Shown piece by piece: positions 46,080 to 55,526 of a DNA stretch of 64,000 bases. Position 1 is the first letter of the stretch. Each line of letters starts with the position of its first letter. This DNA is from Pisaster brevispinus (taxonomy: Eukaryota; Echinodermata; Asteroidea; Forcipulatida; Asteriidae): the NCBI GenBank assembly GCA_023634235.1, contig JAMKCF010000006.1, positions 5,115,421 to 5,179,420 of the forward strand, read 5' to 3'. The notes below the pieces were generated by a model. That model was given only the letters and a program-made list of their open reading frames with translations, was not told the origin of the DNA and made no database searches. The position numbers and the translations under genes are program-made.

Positions 46080-48182
46080 TTACAAAAGCTCCAAGGAACT
46101 GTTATTTGCATCTGTATTCATCGCTGCGTATACTACTTGCTGCTGATTCTCTGCCTCGCGGTTCTCCCTGAAATCAGTGCGAGGGTGCCCTCCAAGCTCC
46201 AGCTCGGCATATGTGATTGCTGCGGCATTCGAGTCATCCGGGCTATAATGCTGAATGGATGCTGCTGGGAGGGTCTGTTCAGCAGTAGTTGAACGATGGT
46301 CGCCATCTGGTGGACATGATGATGATGCAGTGCCTTCAGACACTTGATTCACTTGATTCACAGTGGTCAGTCTAGTCCCTACTCTACGCTCTGGCACTGT
46401 GCTACATGCACTTGCAGGTGTTATGGACTCTGAATCATCCTGGAATCCAACTATGTCTTGCTCGTGGCTTGTCATGGGTCTCACAGATGACTTATGCTTG
46501 CTGGAAACTGTGTAGATTGCCTCCCCTACTTCGATCCGAGTTACACTGGCAACGGGCTCCTTTGGATTCCCTTCTGCACCATCCTGGAATCCCCCTATGT
46601 CTTGGTCTTGCTCGTGGCTCGTCGTGGGTCTCGCAGACGACTTACGCTTGCTGGAAACTGCGTAGATTGCATCCCCTACTTCAATCCGAGTTACACTGGC
46701 AACGAACTCCTTTGGATTCCCTTCTGCACCATCCTGGAATCCCCCTATGTCTTGGTCTTGCTCGTGGCTCGTCGTGGGTCTCGCAGACGACTTATGCTTG
46801 CTGGAAACTGCGTAGATTGCATCCCCTACTTCAGTCCGAGTTACACTGGCAACGGGCTCCTTTGGATTCCTTTCTGCCCATCCAACCATTTCAACATCAT
46901 CAACATTACCACTGCTTGGGCTGCAAGGTGGTTGCTCATGGGATCGTTTGTGAAAACAAAGCAGATAGAACGCAACGCCTCCAATGATGGCCAGAAGGAA
47001 AAGCAAAGCGACCCCTCCTCCGATCAGGAGTTCTACGTAGTTGCTTATCTTATTGGATGGACTCTGATCAGATGACAGATGAGTGTACGTGTATGCTGAA
47101 TCAGATGGTGGAGTAGTCATGTGGGAGGCTGAAATCAGCAGCACTGACCAAGAGCTGCTCTGACTGCAATTTGGCTGGTACTCCACCTCACATTTCACTT
47201 CAGTTCCATTGTCGGCTAAAGACGGAGCCTTCACTCTTAGGGATTTCCCAGCTTCAAGCATTCTGAACTGATCAGTCTCTCCAACAGCTTGTGGTGGTTT
47301 ATCACTCCAGTTTCTGCGTATAAACCACTTGTAGTCTGCCACTGTCGTAGATTCCGTGTTACAGTGAAAAATCCCCATAATTTTTTCAACCACAGTCAAA
47401 ATGGAAGGCGAAAGAGAAACTGGTAACTTGAATGGAATCACTTCACACTGCGAAACACCACAAAACTTTGCATTTGACTGGGCCAGGCAGGTGAATCGTG
47501 CACAGTTATCATCCTTTCCAAGAACATGTGTCACATTGTGAAAGTTCTCCTGAGACAAAGTCTCTCCCCCATGGGAGGCTAGTGTAAGATTCTCAGAGGA
47601 CCAGGTGAGTGTGTCCTGACCTCCCGCTGGTTGTCTGCATCTTAAAGAAACCTGCTCACCCTCTCTGGGGTCGCTGGGTGAGAAGTTACATTGCAGATTG
47701 CCATCTAGCTGTGGTCGCCATGTGGCTGTGGTGATCGTACTATTAGGTCTAGGTGGTGACTCGAATGGTTTGATGACGTGAAGATGTGCATAATCAGAGG
47801 GTAAAGTTGCATTTAGTTGGCAATAGTAAACTCCGTTACTGTCAGACGTTACATTCAGAAGGTGTAAAAAATATCCTGAACTTGTCGAGTTGACCATGAA
47901 CAAGTCATTGTACCGAGTGGGTTTGTAAGATTGAAAGCAACCACTCAGGCCAACATAACCGTCTAGGTTTTCAAAAGTTTCATAAACCCAATGAATGGTA
48001 GGAAAACCTGCTTTGCAAATCATTTCATCAGCTGCCTGACACATAAAAGTGACATTACTTCCCTCTGTTACATTCTGACTTGCTGGATGCACACTGAAAT
48101 ACTCCCTGTCAGAGTCAGTTGCCAGACCAAGAGATGAACCCCTTATCAGAAACACAACTGTCACATACATCAATGCATTCAT
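46080..48182 (-). CDS. Three-Ig inhibitory-type receptor, long repeat tail with ITIM and YxxM
   Basis: A 700-residue single-exon type I membrane protein. The start is placed at the second in-frame Met because TTTGCAG directly precedes GATG, a good splice acceptor, and the upstream 10 codons look like leader. The signal peptide is followed by ATDSDREYFSV. Domain 1 has Cys48, Trp65, Cys121 and an extra Cys56/Cys82 pair. Domain 2 has Cys182, Trp194 and Cys232. Domain 3 has Cys274, Trp286 and Cys331. The membrane segment lies at about 384-410. The 290-residue tail has three 50-residue repeats (about 439-586), each with one AIYAVSS or AIYTVSS tyrosine (Tyr457, Tyr507, Tyr557). After them come a perfect ITIM, ITYAEL (Tyr658), and VVYAAM (Tyr685), which fits the YxxM PI3K-SH2 consensus. 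The ectodomain is nearly that of the neighbour at 52158-53579, but the tail is unrelated. Predicted inhibitory partner of that pair. Confidence 0.88.
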   Translation of the reverse strand: MNALMYVTVVFLIRGSSLGLATDSDREYFSVHPASQNVTEGSNVTFMCQAADEMICKAGFPTIHWVYETFENLDGYVGLSGCFQSYKPTRYNDLFMVNSTSSGYFLHLLNVTSDSNGVYYCQLNATLPSDYAHLHVIKPFESPPRPNSTITTATWRPQLDGNLQCNFSPSDPREGEQVSLRCRQPAGGQDTLTWSSENLTLASHGGETLSQENFHNVTHVLGKDDNCARFTCLAQSNAKFCGVSQCEVIPFKLPVSLSPSILTVVEKIMGIFHCNTESTTVADYKWFIRRNWSDKPPQAVGETDQFRMLEAGKSLRVKAPSLADNGTEVKCEVEYQPNCSQSSSWSVLLISASHMTTPPSDSAYTYTHLSSDQSPSNKISNYVELLIGGGVALLFLLAIIGGVAFYLLCFHKRSHEQPPCSPSSGNVDDVEMVGWAERNPKEPVASVTRTEVGDAIYAVSSKHKSSARPTTSHEQDQDIGGFQDGAEGNPKEFVASVTRIEVGDAIYAVSSKRKSSARPTTSHEQDQDIGGFQDGAEGNPKEPVASVTRIEVGEAIYTVSSKHKSSVRPMTSHEQDIVGFQDDSESITPASACSTVPERRVGTRLTTVNQVNQVSEGTASSSCPPDGDHRSTTAEQTLPAASIQHYSPDDSNAAAITYAELELGGHPRTDFRENREAENQQQVVYAAMNTDANNSSLELL
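46440..46880 (-). repeat. Three 150-bp in-frame tandem repeats in receptor tail
   Basis: Direct repeats with an exact 150-base period (GGATTCC at 46564 and 46714), so each adds 50 residues without shifting frame. Copies 1 and 2 are nearly identical; copy 3 is shortened by a DQ deletion in SHEQDQDIGG to SHEQDIVG. The opposite strand is also open across the array, but only as a shadow. Confidence 0.9.
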
Positions 48183-49020
48183 CCTGCAAAGGTAGGTATC
48201 TAGCCTCGTCAATGATCACAAATAATGGCTTACTTTTCATAAAACAGTTTTGGTAAAGTTACATGCAAGCATCCCATTTAAAATGACAAAGGCTTGTGAT
48301 GAGTTTCTGCATTTATACTCTACATAAATATACCCAAAACCACTGTTTTCTCACAACTAAAAACCTAAACAAAATATTAGACTTTCACTTCCTCATAGTG
48401 AGTTGAACATGACATCCTCAACAAGAATGTTTTTACATTGCCAATGTACACTCATTAGATAAACAATACCAATACAATACTACATCTGTAGTCATACATT
48501 GTTTGTTATTTTTATTTAGCCCCTTATGAGCCAGAACTAAGTACATGAAAAGCAAAAAGGAGTAATATTTCCAGACTGTAAGGGTGCAAAAGGAGCAATA
48601 GCAGGATCTGCTCTAACTGTCCATTGACTAGCCGATGAAACCAGTTAACTAGTCCACCAGCTTCTTCACATAATAATAATAATAATTAAACAATAATTCT
48701 TTATAGTGCTTTATTGATGGGCATCTCAAAATGCTTTTTCAAGACAGGTTTTGGAGCACCTTTCAAGGTTAGGGTACCTTACAAGATGCTGCAGCGCATA
48801 AAAGCAGCCACTACCAGAAATATCGGGGCAAACCCCTTCTCTCAATAATGTAAAACTGGGTTCTTTTACATGGATTACATGTAGACAAAACACAGGACAA
48901 ACGGCTTTAAGTCCCATCTGAAGGATGAAGCAATGTTAGTTAAGTATCTTGCTAAAAGTACACAAGTGACAAAACCAGGACTCGAACCCACACTCTGCTG
49001 AACAGAAAAATCAGAGCATT
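48183..49020 (-). repeat. Duplicated 5' flank of the ITIM receptor (pairs with 53580-54440)
   Basis: About 830 bases upstream of this receptor are closely paralogous to those upstream of the ITAM-like receptor at 53579, with an offset near 5.4 kb. They share the acceptor-like TTTGCAG|GATG, CACTTCCTCATAGTGAGTTG (CATTTCCTC in the other copy) and a SINE remnant. Promoters of the two genes are therefore probably similar. Confidence 0.75.
48690..49015 (-). repeat. tRNA-Leu-type SINE, minus copy
   Basis: The reverse-complement order is GGGTTCGAGTCCTGGTTTTG (B box), then AGCAAGATACTTAACTAACA, then TTCAGATGGGACTTAAAGCC, then ATGTAAAAGAACCCAG. It matches the complete copy at 49964-50240. A paralogous copy is at 54090-54430. 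Confidence 0.7.
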
Positions 49021-49182
49021 AATATGATGTATTGGCTCTCTGCAGATTGTTATGAGGGTTTTCAAGATTTTATTGCATGCTTTTCAAATCTACTGTGCTT
49101 CAAAGTGCAATTGTGTGATGGTATTCGTAAATTCTCAAGCTTCACAGCATGCATATAATACAATATTATTGTCGCTTAGGCT

Positions 49183-49420
49183 TATGTGTAAATACAAAAC
49201 TTTGGAATGACCTCCCAATTGAAATTCGTCAATCACCTTCTTTGGATACATTCAAAACCCTGTTGAAAACCTATTTATTTGAGCAATAGGTTACTTTAAT
49301 CTGTTTTGTATGTTTGCCTGTTTGTTCGTTATTTCGTTTTTCTTTTTTCTTAATGCGCAGCGAGCGTCGAAAGACGGAACGTGCGCTATATAAGTATCCA
49401 CTATTATTATTATTATTATT
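49183..49420 (+). mobile_element. LINE 3' tail fragment
   Basis: A plus-strand frame reads KLWNDLPIEIRQSPSLDTFK and then TLLKTYLFEQ stop, the reverse-transcriptase C-terminus of CR1/L2-like LINEs. It is followed by GCGCTATATAAGTATCCACT and an (ATT)n tail, the typical 3' end. Confidence 0.75.
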
Positions 49421-49654
49421 AAATGGGTTTTTTTTTAATGAAAGTGTTCCCTTGGGTTGTGAGAACCTCTATCCTTCTGTTGGAACACTTATTAAGGATT
49501 GTGTTCACCCAAAAACAAACATACTGAACACTTGTTCAGACTTACTGCCAATGGTAGTCATAGATTTTCCCGCTAGCACCACAGGGTTTTAAATATTCAC
49601 AAGCAGTTTTTAATTGAATCCTAGGGTGCACAATGGTCTACGTGTTTGAATTTG

Positions 49655-49760
49655 GCGTGTCGTGGCCGAGGGGTTCACCGAACCCGAGCTCTGGTGTTGT
49701 CAGTAGCAGAGTGTGGGTTCAAATCCCGGTCGTGACACTTGAGCCATTAACCATAGTTGC
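49655..49760 (+). repeat. tRNA-derived SINE head
   Basis: GTGTCGTGGCCGAGGGGTTC (A box, Leu/Ser tRNA style) and GGGTTCAAATCCCGG (B box) are 60 bases apart. The tail differs from the copy at 49964. Confidence 0.6.
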
Positions 49761-49963
49761 TTCATAAAAAATTGGGAAGGTATCAGTGCATTCTGCTCTA
49801 CCAGCCAGGCTCCTAGTGGATGATACCCATGCCTACATCCTTACAGACTGTGAAGGGAGTTTCCCCGTTCAGCCCCAGGAGTAGGTGGCATTGTCCCCTT
49901 GAAGTGGCCGTCTGGCCTTGTGAAATCAGGCAATATCTAATAAATTATAATAATAATAACTAG

Positions 49964-50400
49964 TTCTGAAGTGTCGTGGCTGAGCAGTTAAGAGCACCGA
50001 ATTCAGACTCTGGTGTTTCTGATCAGCAGAGTGTGGGTTCGAATCCCCAGCTGTGACACTTGTGTCCTTAAGCAAGACACTTCACCATTGCTTCGTCCTT
50101 CGGATGGGACGTTAAGCCGTTGGTCCCATGTGTTATGTAACGCATGTAAAAGAACCCAGTGCACTTATCCAAAAGAGAAGGGGTTCGCCCCGGTGTTTCC
50201 TGGCCCGATCGGCAGCAAATTGCACCACAGCACCTTGTAAAACATTACATGGTGCTATCAGAATTAGGTCTCATAATTCAAACGTAGTCCCAAATCTTGC
50301 AGGAAATACTGTATGTTACAGCGCCAGGAGCGTCACTGAGTGACGGACATGTGTGCTATATAAGAAGCCACTATTATTATTATTATTATTATTATTTCTT
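49964..50400 (+). repeat. tRNA-Leu-type SINE, most complete copy, with (ATT)n tail
   Basis: The A box GTGGCTGAGCAGTTAAGAG and B box GGTTCGAATCC (50036-50046) lie at tRNA-Leu spacing. The body follows with GCAAGACACTTCACCATTGC, GGATGGGACGTTAAGCCG and GTAAAAGAACCCAGTGC. It ends GTGCTATATAAGAAGCCACT and (ATT)n, a tail also seen on the local LINEs, suggesting shared retrotransposition. Confidence 0.78.
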
Positions 50401-50660
50401 ATATAGCGCATTTCACAATAACGTCTCAATGCGCTTTACATTAGTGCCCTGGTCATTGGGCCAATAACATTCCTGTAATCTTTCTCAGCTCCCTGGGGAG
50501 TATACAGCCTGGGCTGCCGTGGTGCTCCGAAGGCTGTTTCAAACACAATATCAACCTCTACCCTCGCACGTACCCATTTATACTCCTGGGTGAAGAGAAG
50601 CAATTATAGTAAAGTATCTTGCTCAAGGACACAAGTGTCATGACCGGGATAATATAATAT
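50395..50660 (-). repeat. SINE/LINE-type 3' end, minus orientation
   Basis: Begins ATTTCTTATATAGCGCATTT, the reverse complement of the GCGCTATATAAG tail, abutting the plus copy tail to tail. Continues to GAAGCAATTATAGTAAAGTA and then CTTGCTCAAGGACACAAG. Confidence 0.6.
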
Positions 50661-50904
50661 CTCATAGAAAAACAATTCATCGTGCAGAAAGTAAACTTTT
50701 TCGAATCAAGAAACCATACATTACATAGTTAAAAATTGTGTTAAAAATCTTGACACAAACATTGCAGGTGTTGCATTTGTGGGGGAAGACAATATAAACT
50801 ACAGTGTGATACATTTATCCCCCATGCAAAAATTAACATTCTTTTAAATCATTGCGGTACCTGCGAATCCTAGCGATTCGGACCTGCATCTAGCCATCCG
50901 GCTA

Positions 50905-51050
50905 GCTTGGTAGTCTGGTAATAGGACATCTGCTTTAGCAATGCAAAGATTGAGGGTTCAGATCCCACCTGAGTATTTGGCCTGTGGATTTTTTTCACAG
51001 AACTCAGGAAAGTACCAATTATACAGTGCTTAAAACACATCGATGTAAGA
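50905..51050 (+). repeat. tRNA-derived SINE, copy 2
   Basis: The head AGCTTGGTAGTCTGGTAATA, the B-box-like GGGTTCAGATCCC, and the tail CCTGTGGATTTTTTTCACAG then AACTCAGGAAAGTACC share the layout of the SINE at 6606. Confidence 0.65.
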
Positions 51051-51690
51051 GGAAATTAAAATTATACAAGACATGCGTTTGTAACGTTACAAACACTGCA
51101 GGATTTTGGTTGTTGGAACAAAAAGAGAAAATTACATGCCATTGTATCCAAAATCTTTAATTTGGTCGAAAACCCTGAAAAAACTCTTTGAACTTGCTTT
51201 TTGGACCATAAGAAGTAAAGTAGTGTTCAAAGTGGGACCATGCCAGGAACTTTGGTGGAAATAATCCGTTGATTTTACATTGGACAACAAAAACCATTAA
51301 AAATCCCTTTAACGCTTTTACATCATTTTTATTTCTCACACTTGATCCATAACGGTTTGCTGTGTGAACTCTCCCCGAGAGGGCGCAATACAAGTCTACT
51401 GAAGCAAATTTTCAATGAAAGTGGTCGGCTGGCCAATTATTATCACAAGAGGGCGCTAAACAAGTTCATCATTGAAAGTGAAGTCGTAAAATGTTATGCA
51501 ATCATGATGTCATGTTGTTTATGTTCTAAGTTAGGGCATATGCTCTGAGTTGATGTATTGGTTGTGCTGTTTGTGACTGTAGTATCTGAGATCGAACCTT
51601 CACAAATTTCACGTGTTATAGCATAGAAAATCGCTCGCATGGAAGAATAATAATTATTTTTTTTTTTTTTATCTCAACAAAAACAAAGGT

Positions 51691-51720
51691 GGTTTCGGCG
51701 GATGGCCGAAACCCCCAATT
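51691..51720 (+). repeat. Solo hairpin terminus of a related element family
   Basis: GGTTTCGGC-GGATG-GCCGAAACC forms a 9-bp stem with a 5-base loop, followed by CCCCAATTA and preceded by a T run and ACAAAAACAAAGGT. The architecture equals GTTCGGC-TGTTA-GCCGAAC at 32642-32770, with a different but related stem. Confidence 0.5.
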
Positions 51721-51806
51721 ATTTTTCAAAGATGCAAAAATTAACATCTATTTTAATCACTGCGGTACCCGCTGCTAGGATTCAGACCTGCCTCTAGCCA
51801 TCGGTC

Positions 51807-52030
51807 TAGCTCGGTGGTCTAGTGGTAAGACATCTGCTTTAGCAATACAAAGGTCATGCAATACAAAGGTCGTAGGTTCGAATTCTACCCAAACGATTTA
51901 CATGTGGATTTTTTCACAGAACTCAAGAAAGTTCTGAGTATATACATGTAGTGCTTAAAACACATCAGTGATGAGCACCTTTTTCAGGCGGATACTGGCG
52001 CTATACTAAGTATTCTTTATTATCATTATT
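51807..52030 (+). repeat. tRNA-derived SINE, copy 3
   Basis: The intact A box TGGTCTAGTGGTAAGAC and B box GGTTCGAATTC are separated by a duplicated CAATACAAAGGTC block. The tail is GGATTTTTTCACAGAACTCA followed by AGAAAGT, and the end is GGCGCTATACTAAGTATTC plus ATT-rich sequence. Confidence 0.75.
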
Positions 52031-52157
52031 ATTATCATTATTATAAAAAACCAAGTTAAACAGCACACACCTTCTAATTTTTTAGTTCCCTATTGGAAAA
52101 TTACTTAGACATAACTTGGCGATGATGGATGATAAAACTTCCCTAGCATTTGGACGA

Positions 52158-53579
52158 TCATTCGGATGAGACTTGCACATCATCATAAACATGGTCGTTT
52201 TTCATTTCAAAGTTGAGGGCAGTGTAATCATCCCGAGACTTGTCACTGCTCCTGGTGGGGGTGCTCCTTGCTTCCATCAGACCAGCTCCAGGAGCTCCAA
52301 TGGTGGGGGCAGCGGCCCTCAATAAGATGACCCAGACTCGGTTGATCAACACACAGAGACCGCATCCAGCTACAAAACTGCCGACTGTCGCTCCAATGAT
52401 ATGCCCCCATGAAAACTTGACACAAGTAGTGTCTACTTCCAGTGAGAAATCGGAAGTTGGACTCAGCTCAGGTGAAAGATGAGTGTATGCTGAATCAGAT
52501 GATGGGGTAGTCACCTGGGAGGCTGAAATCAGCAGCATAGACCACGGGCTGCTACGACTGCAATTGGGCTGGTACTCCACCTCACATTTCACTTCAGTTC
52601 CATTGTCGGCTAAAGACAGAGCCTTCACTCTTAGGGATTTCCCAGCTTCAAGCAATCTGAACTGATCAGTCTCTCCAACAGCTTGTGGTGATTTATCACT
52701 CCAGTTTCTGCGTATAAACCACTTGTAGTCTGCCACTGTCAAAGACTCCGTGTTACAGTGAAAAATCCCCATACTTTTTTCAACCACAGTCAAAATGGAA
52801 GGCGAAAGAGAAACTGGTAACTTGAATGGAATCACTTCACACTGCGAAACACCACAAAAGTTTGCATTTGACTGGGCCAGGCAGGTGAATCGTGCACAGT
52901 TATCATCCTTTCCAAGAACATGTGTCACATTGTGAAAGTTCTTCTGGGACAAAGTCTCTCCCCTATGGGAGGCTAGTGTCAGATTCTCAGAGGACCAGGT
53001 GAGTGTGTCCTGACCTCCCACTGGTTGTCTGCATCTTAAAGAAACCTGCTCACCCTCTCTGGGGTCGCTGGGTGAGAAGTTACATTGCAGATTGTCATCT
53101 AGCTGCGGTCGACATGTGGTTGTGGTGATTGTACTATTAGGTCTAGGTGGTGACTCGAATGGTTTGGTGACGTGTAGATGTGCATAATCAGAGGTTTGAG
53201 TTACATTGAATTGACAATAGAAAACTCCGTTACCGTCAGACGTTACATTCAGAAGGTGTAAAAAATATCCTGACTTTGTCCAGTTGACCGTGAACGAGTG
53301 ATTGTTCAGAGTAGGAGTGTAAGCATGACCGCAACCACTCAGGCCAACATAACCATCTAGGTTTTCAAAAGTTGCATAAACCCAATGAATGGCAGGAAAA
53401 CCTGCTTTGCAATTCATTTCATCAGCTGGCTGACACATAAAAGTGACATTACTTCCCTCTGTTACATTCTGACTTGCTGGATGCACACTGAAATACTCCC
53501 TGTCAGAGTCAGTTGCCAGACCAAGAGATGAACACCTTATCAGAAACACAACAACTGTCACATACGTAAATGCATCCAT
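52158..53579 (-). CDS. Three-Ig activating-type receptor with ITAM-like tail
   Basis: A 473-residue single-exon type I membrane protein, started at the second in-frame Met for the same reason as the ITIM receptor (TTTGCAG|GATG). It has three Ig domains: Cys49/Cys122 with extra Cys57/Cys83 and Trp66; Cys183/Cys233; Cys275/Cys332. Domains 2 and 3 are nearly identical to those of the receptor at 46080-48182, while domain 1 is clearly more divergent, especially between the extra cysteine and the F strand. The stalk and everything after it differ. The membrane segment lies at about 394-412 with an Asn-Arg at its inner edge, then the short tail APTIGAPGAG, RDDYTALNFEMKN and HVYDDVQVSSE. YTAL-x9-YDDV (Tyr452, Tyr465) is close to an ITAM (YxxL-x6-12-YxxL/I), with acidic residues before the first Tyr. 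This tail is shared with 55527-56315. Predicted activating partner; an SH2 adaptor site is the alternative reading. Confidence 0.87.
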   Translation of the reverse strand: MDAFTYVTVVVFLIRCSSLGLATDSDREYFSVHPASQNVTEGSNVTFMCQPADEMNCKAGFPAIHWVYATFENLDGYVGLSGCGHAYTPTLNNHSFTVNWTKSGYFLHLLNVTSDGNGVFYCQFNVTQTSDYAHLHVTKPFESPPRPNSTITTTTCRPQLDDNLQCNFSPSDPREGEQVSLRCRQPVGGQDTLTWSSENLTLASHRGETLSQKNFHNVTHVLGKDDNCARFTCLAQSNANFCGVSQCEVIPFKLPVSLSPSILTVVEKSMGIFHCNTESLTVADYKWFIRRNWSDKSPQAVGETDQFRLLEAGKSLRVKALSLADNGTEVKCEVEYQPNCSRSSPWSMLLISASQVTTPSSDSAYTHLSPELSPTSDFSLEVDTTCVKFSWGHIIGATVGSFVAGCGLCVLINRVWVILLRAAAPTIGAPGAGLMEARSTPTRSSDKSRDDYTALNFEMKNDHVYDDVQVSSE

Positions 53580-54440
53580 CCTGCAAAGGTAGGTATCTAG
53601 CCTCGTCAATAATCACAAATAATGGCTTACTTTTCATAAAACAGTTTTGGTAAATTTACATGCAAGCATCCCATTTAAAATGACAAAAACTTGTGATGAG
53701 TTTCTGCATTTATACTAGTACATAAATATACCCGAAACCACTGTTTTCTCACAACTAAAAACCTAAACAAAATATTAGACTTTCATTTCCTCATAGTGAG
53801 TTGAACATGACATCCTCAACAAGAATGTTTTTACATTGCCAATGTACACTCATTACATGTAGATAAACAATACCAATACAATACTACATCTGTAGTCATA
53901 CATTGTTTGTTGTTTTTATTTAGCCCCTTATGAGCCAGAACTAAGTACATGAAAAGCAAAAAGGTGTAATATTTAAAGACTGCAAGGGGTGCAAAAGGAG
54001 CAATAGCAGGATCTGCTCTAACTGTCCATTGACTAGCTGATGAAACCAGTTAACTAGTCCACCAGCTTCTTCACATAATTATAATAATGATTAAAAACTA
54101 ATTTTCTATAGCGCTTTATCAATGAGCGTCTCAAAGTACTTTGTTAAGACAGGTTTTTGGAGCACCTTGTAAGAATACGGTACCTTACAAGGTGCTGCGG
54201 CGCATTCAGCGGCCACTGCCAGAAATACAGGGGCAAACTCCTTCTCTCAACAATATGTGAAACTGGGTTCTAGACAAAACACAGGACAAACAGCTTTAAG
54301 TCCCATCCGAAGGATGTCGGTTAAGTATCTTGCTTTTAAAGTACATAAGAGACAAAACCAGGACTCGAACCCAGACTCTGCTGAACAGAAACACCAGAGC
54401 TCAAGTCCAGTTCGATGGCTAGGCCACAACACGCGATATT
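53580..54440 (-). repeat. Duplicated 5' flank of the ITAM-like receptor (pairs with 48183-49020)
   Basis: Paralogous to the 5' flank of the ITIM receptor, including ACATAAATATACCC, CATAGTGAGTTGAACATGAC, the (AAT)-rich stretch and the minus SINE remnant at 54090-54430. Confidence 0.75.
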
Positions 54441-55526
54441 CTTTTAAACTCTGTCCATATTCTTTTAAACACTGAACTAAACAGCCAAACCACTTGGAAA
54501 ATTTGTTGACTTGTCAACAAGAGTTGAAACTACTATTTGATGAGCAGACCGCTGAAAGGATGAATGCTTGGCCATCCCCCCTCCACCCCCCACCCTGTAA
54601 ATTAATTCCCATGATGGTACACAAATTATTTGTTTTACCCCAAGTACTAGGACGGCACATCCGACACCACTCCCCCTCCCCATCCCCTTGTCAAATGACT
54701 CAAGTATAAACCAGAAAGTTCCTTTTAATAAGCTGTGACTGGGTTGAGTAAACACACATCTTAGCTGGGCTAAAAACAGCTAACGGACCACTGGCCTGAG
54801 TGCTGGGCTTTCTGCACTGAGCCAGTAACCTGTAAAACGGAAACAAACCCAGCAGACCTGCGCTTTGAAAACTAATATTTACCCATTTATTCTTTTAGTT
54901 TTTAGTACAAACTTCTTCCTAAACAATCACAACCAAGAGAGAAATAATTGTAGTTTAAAACTTTTTGAAATAATTGTAAGTAATTTATTTTTTAGCTTTT
55001 AAGTAAAAACAAAACATGTATGTATATATTTGGAGTATTGTCTTTTCAAAATATATGTATTTTCTGAAAGTACAAGACCTGTGGGCTTGTTGACAATTTC
55101 TAAGAATTTCGGCCATTGCATTTACTGCAAGTAATTTATGGAAACTTAATTTTAAATATAATAAAACTGCGGCCAAGTTCAAAATCTTACAGAGAGAAAT
55201 TCCTCAATCAAAGAATTGGTTGTTAAAATCGTAATTTGAGGTGCCTTTGTTAAAAATATTGCCTAGGAGTTTTTCAAATGAATCCTTTGGTATGTACGGT
55301 CTTTGTGTTTGTATGAGTTGTACAGAATTCAAACATTTTCAAATCATGCAAACACCGTACATTAGGGCTTACATGTACAAAAATGTCTTCAAAATCTTGA
55401 CATAAACATTACAGTTGTTGCATTTGTGAACGTTCTAGTTTTTTGCGTTCCCTATTGGAAAATTACTTTACAACTAAACATAACTTGTCGCTGACAAATA
55501 ATCAAACTTCCCTAGCATTTGGACGA
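54440..55526. other. Gene-free stretch between receptors
   Basis: Nothing recognisable apart from a CCC-rich patch (54580-54690) and AT-rich sequence. From about 55440 (TTCCCTATTGGAAAATTACT) the sequence matches 52080-52157 and is the duplicated 3' flank shared by the two ITAM-like receptor genes. Confidence 0.6.

Noticed and set aside
46406..47075. Two long plus-strand open frames with repeated CWKLRRLHPLLQSELHWQ-type segments
   Set aside because: They are antisense shadows of the in-frame 150-bp repeats in the ITIM receptor tail.
48183..48212. First in-frame Met (MTRLDTYLCR) as start of the ITIM receptor, and the same for 53580-53609
   Set aside because: The ten extra codons contain a splice-acceptor-like TTTGCAG just before the second ATG, and the second ATG gives a better signal peptide.
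51820..51895. Functional tRNA gene
   Set aside because: A and B boxes are present but the cloverleaf arms do not pair and the tail repeats elsewhere; it is a tRNA-derived SINE.
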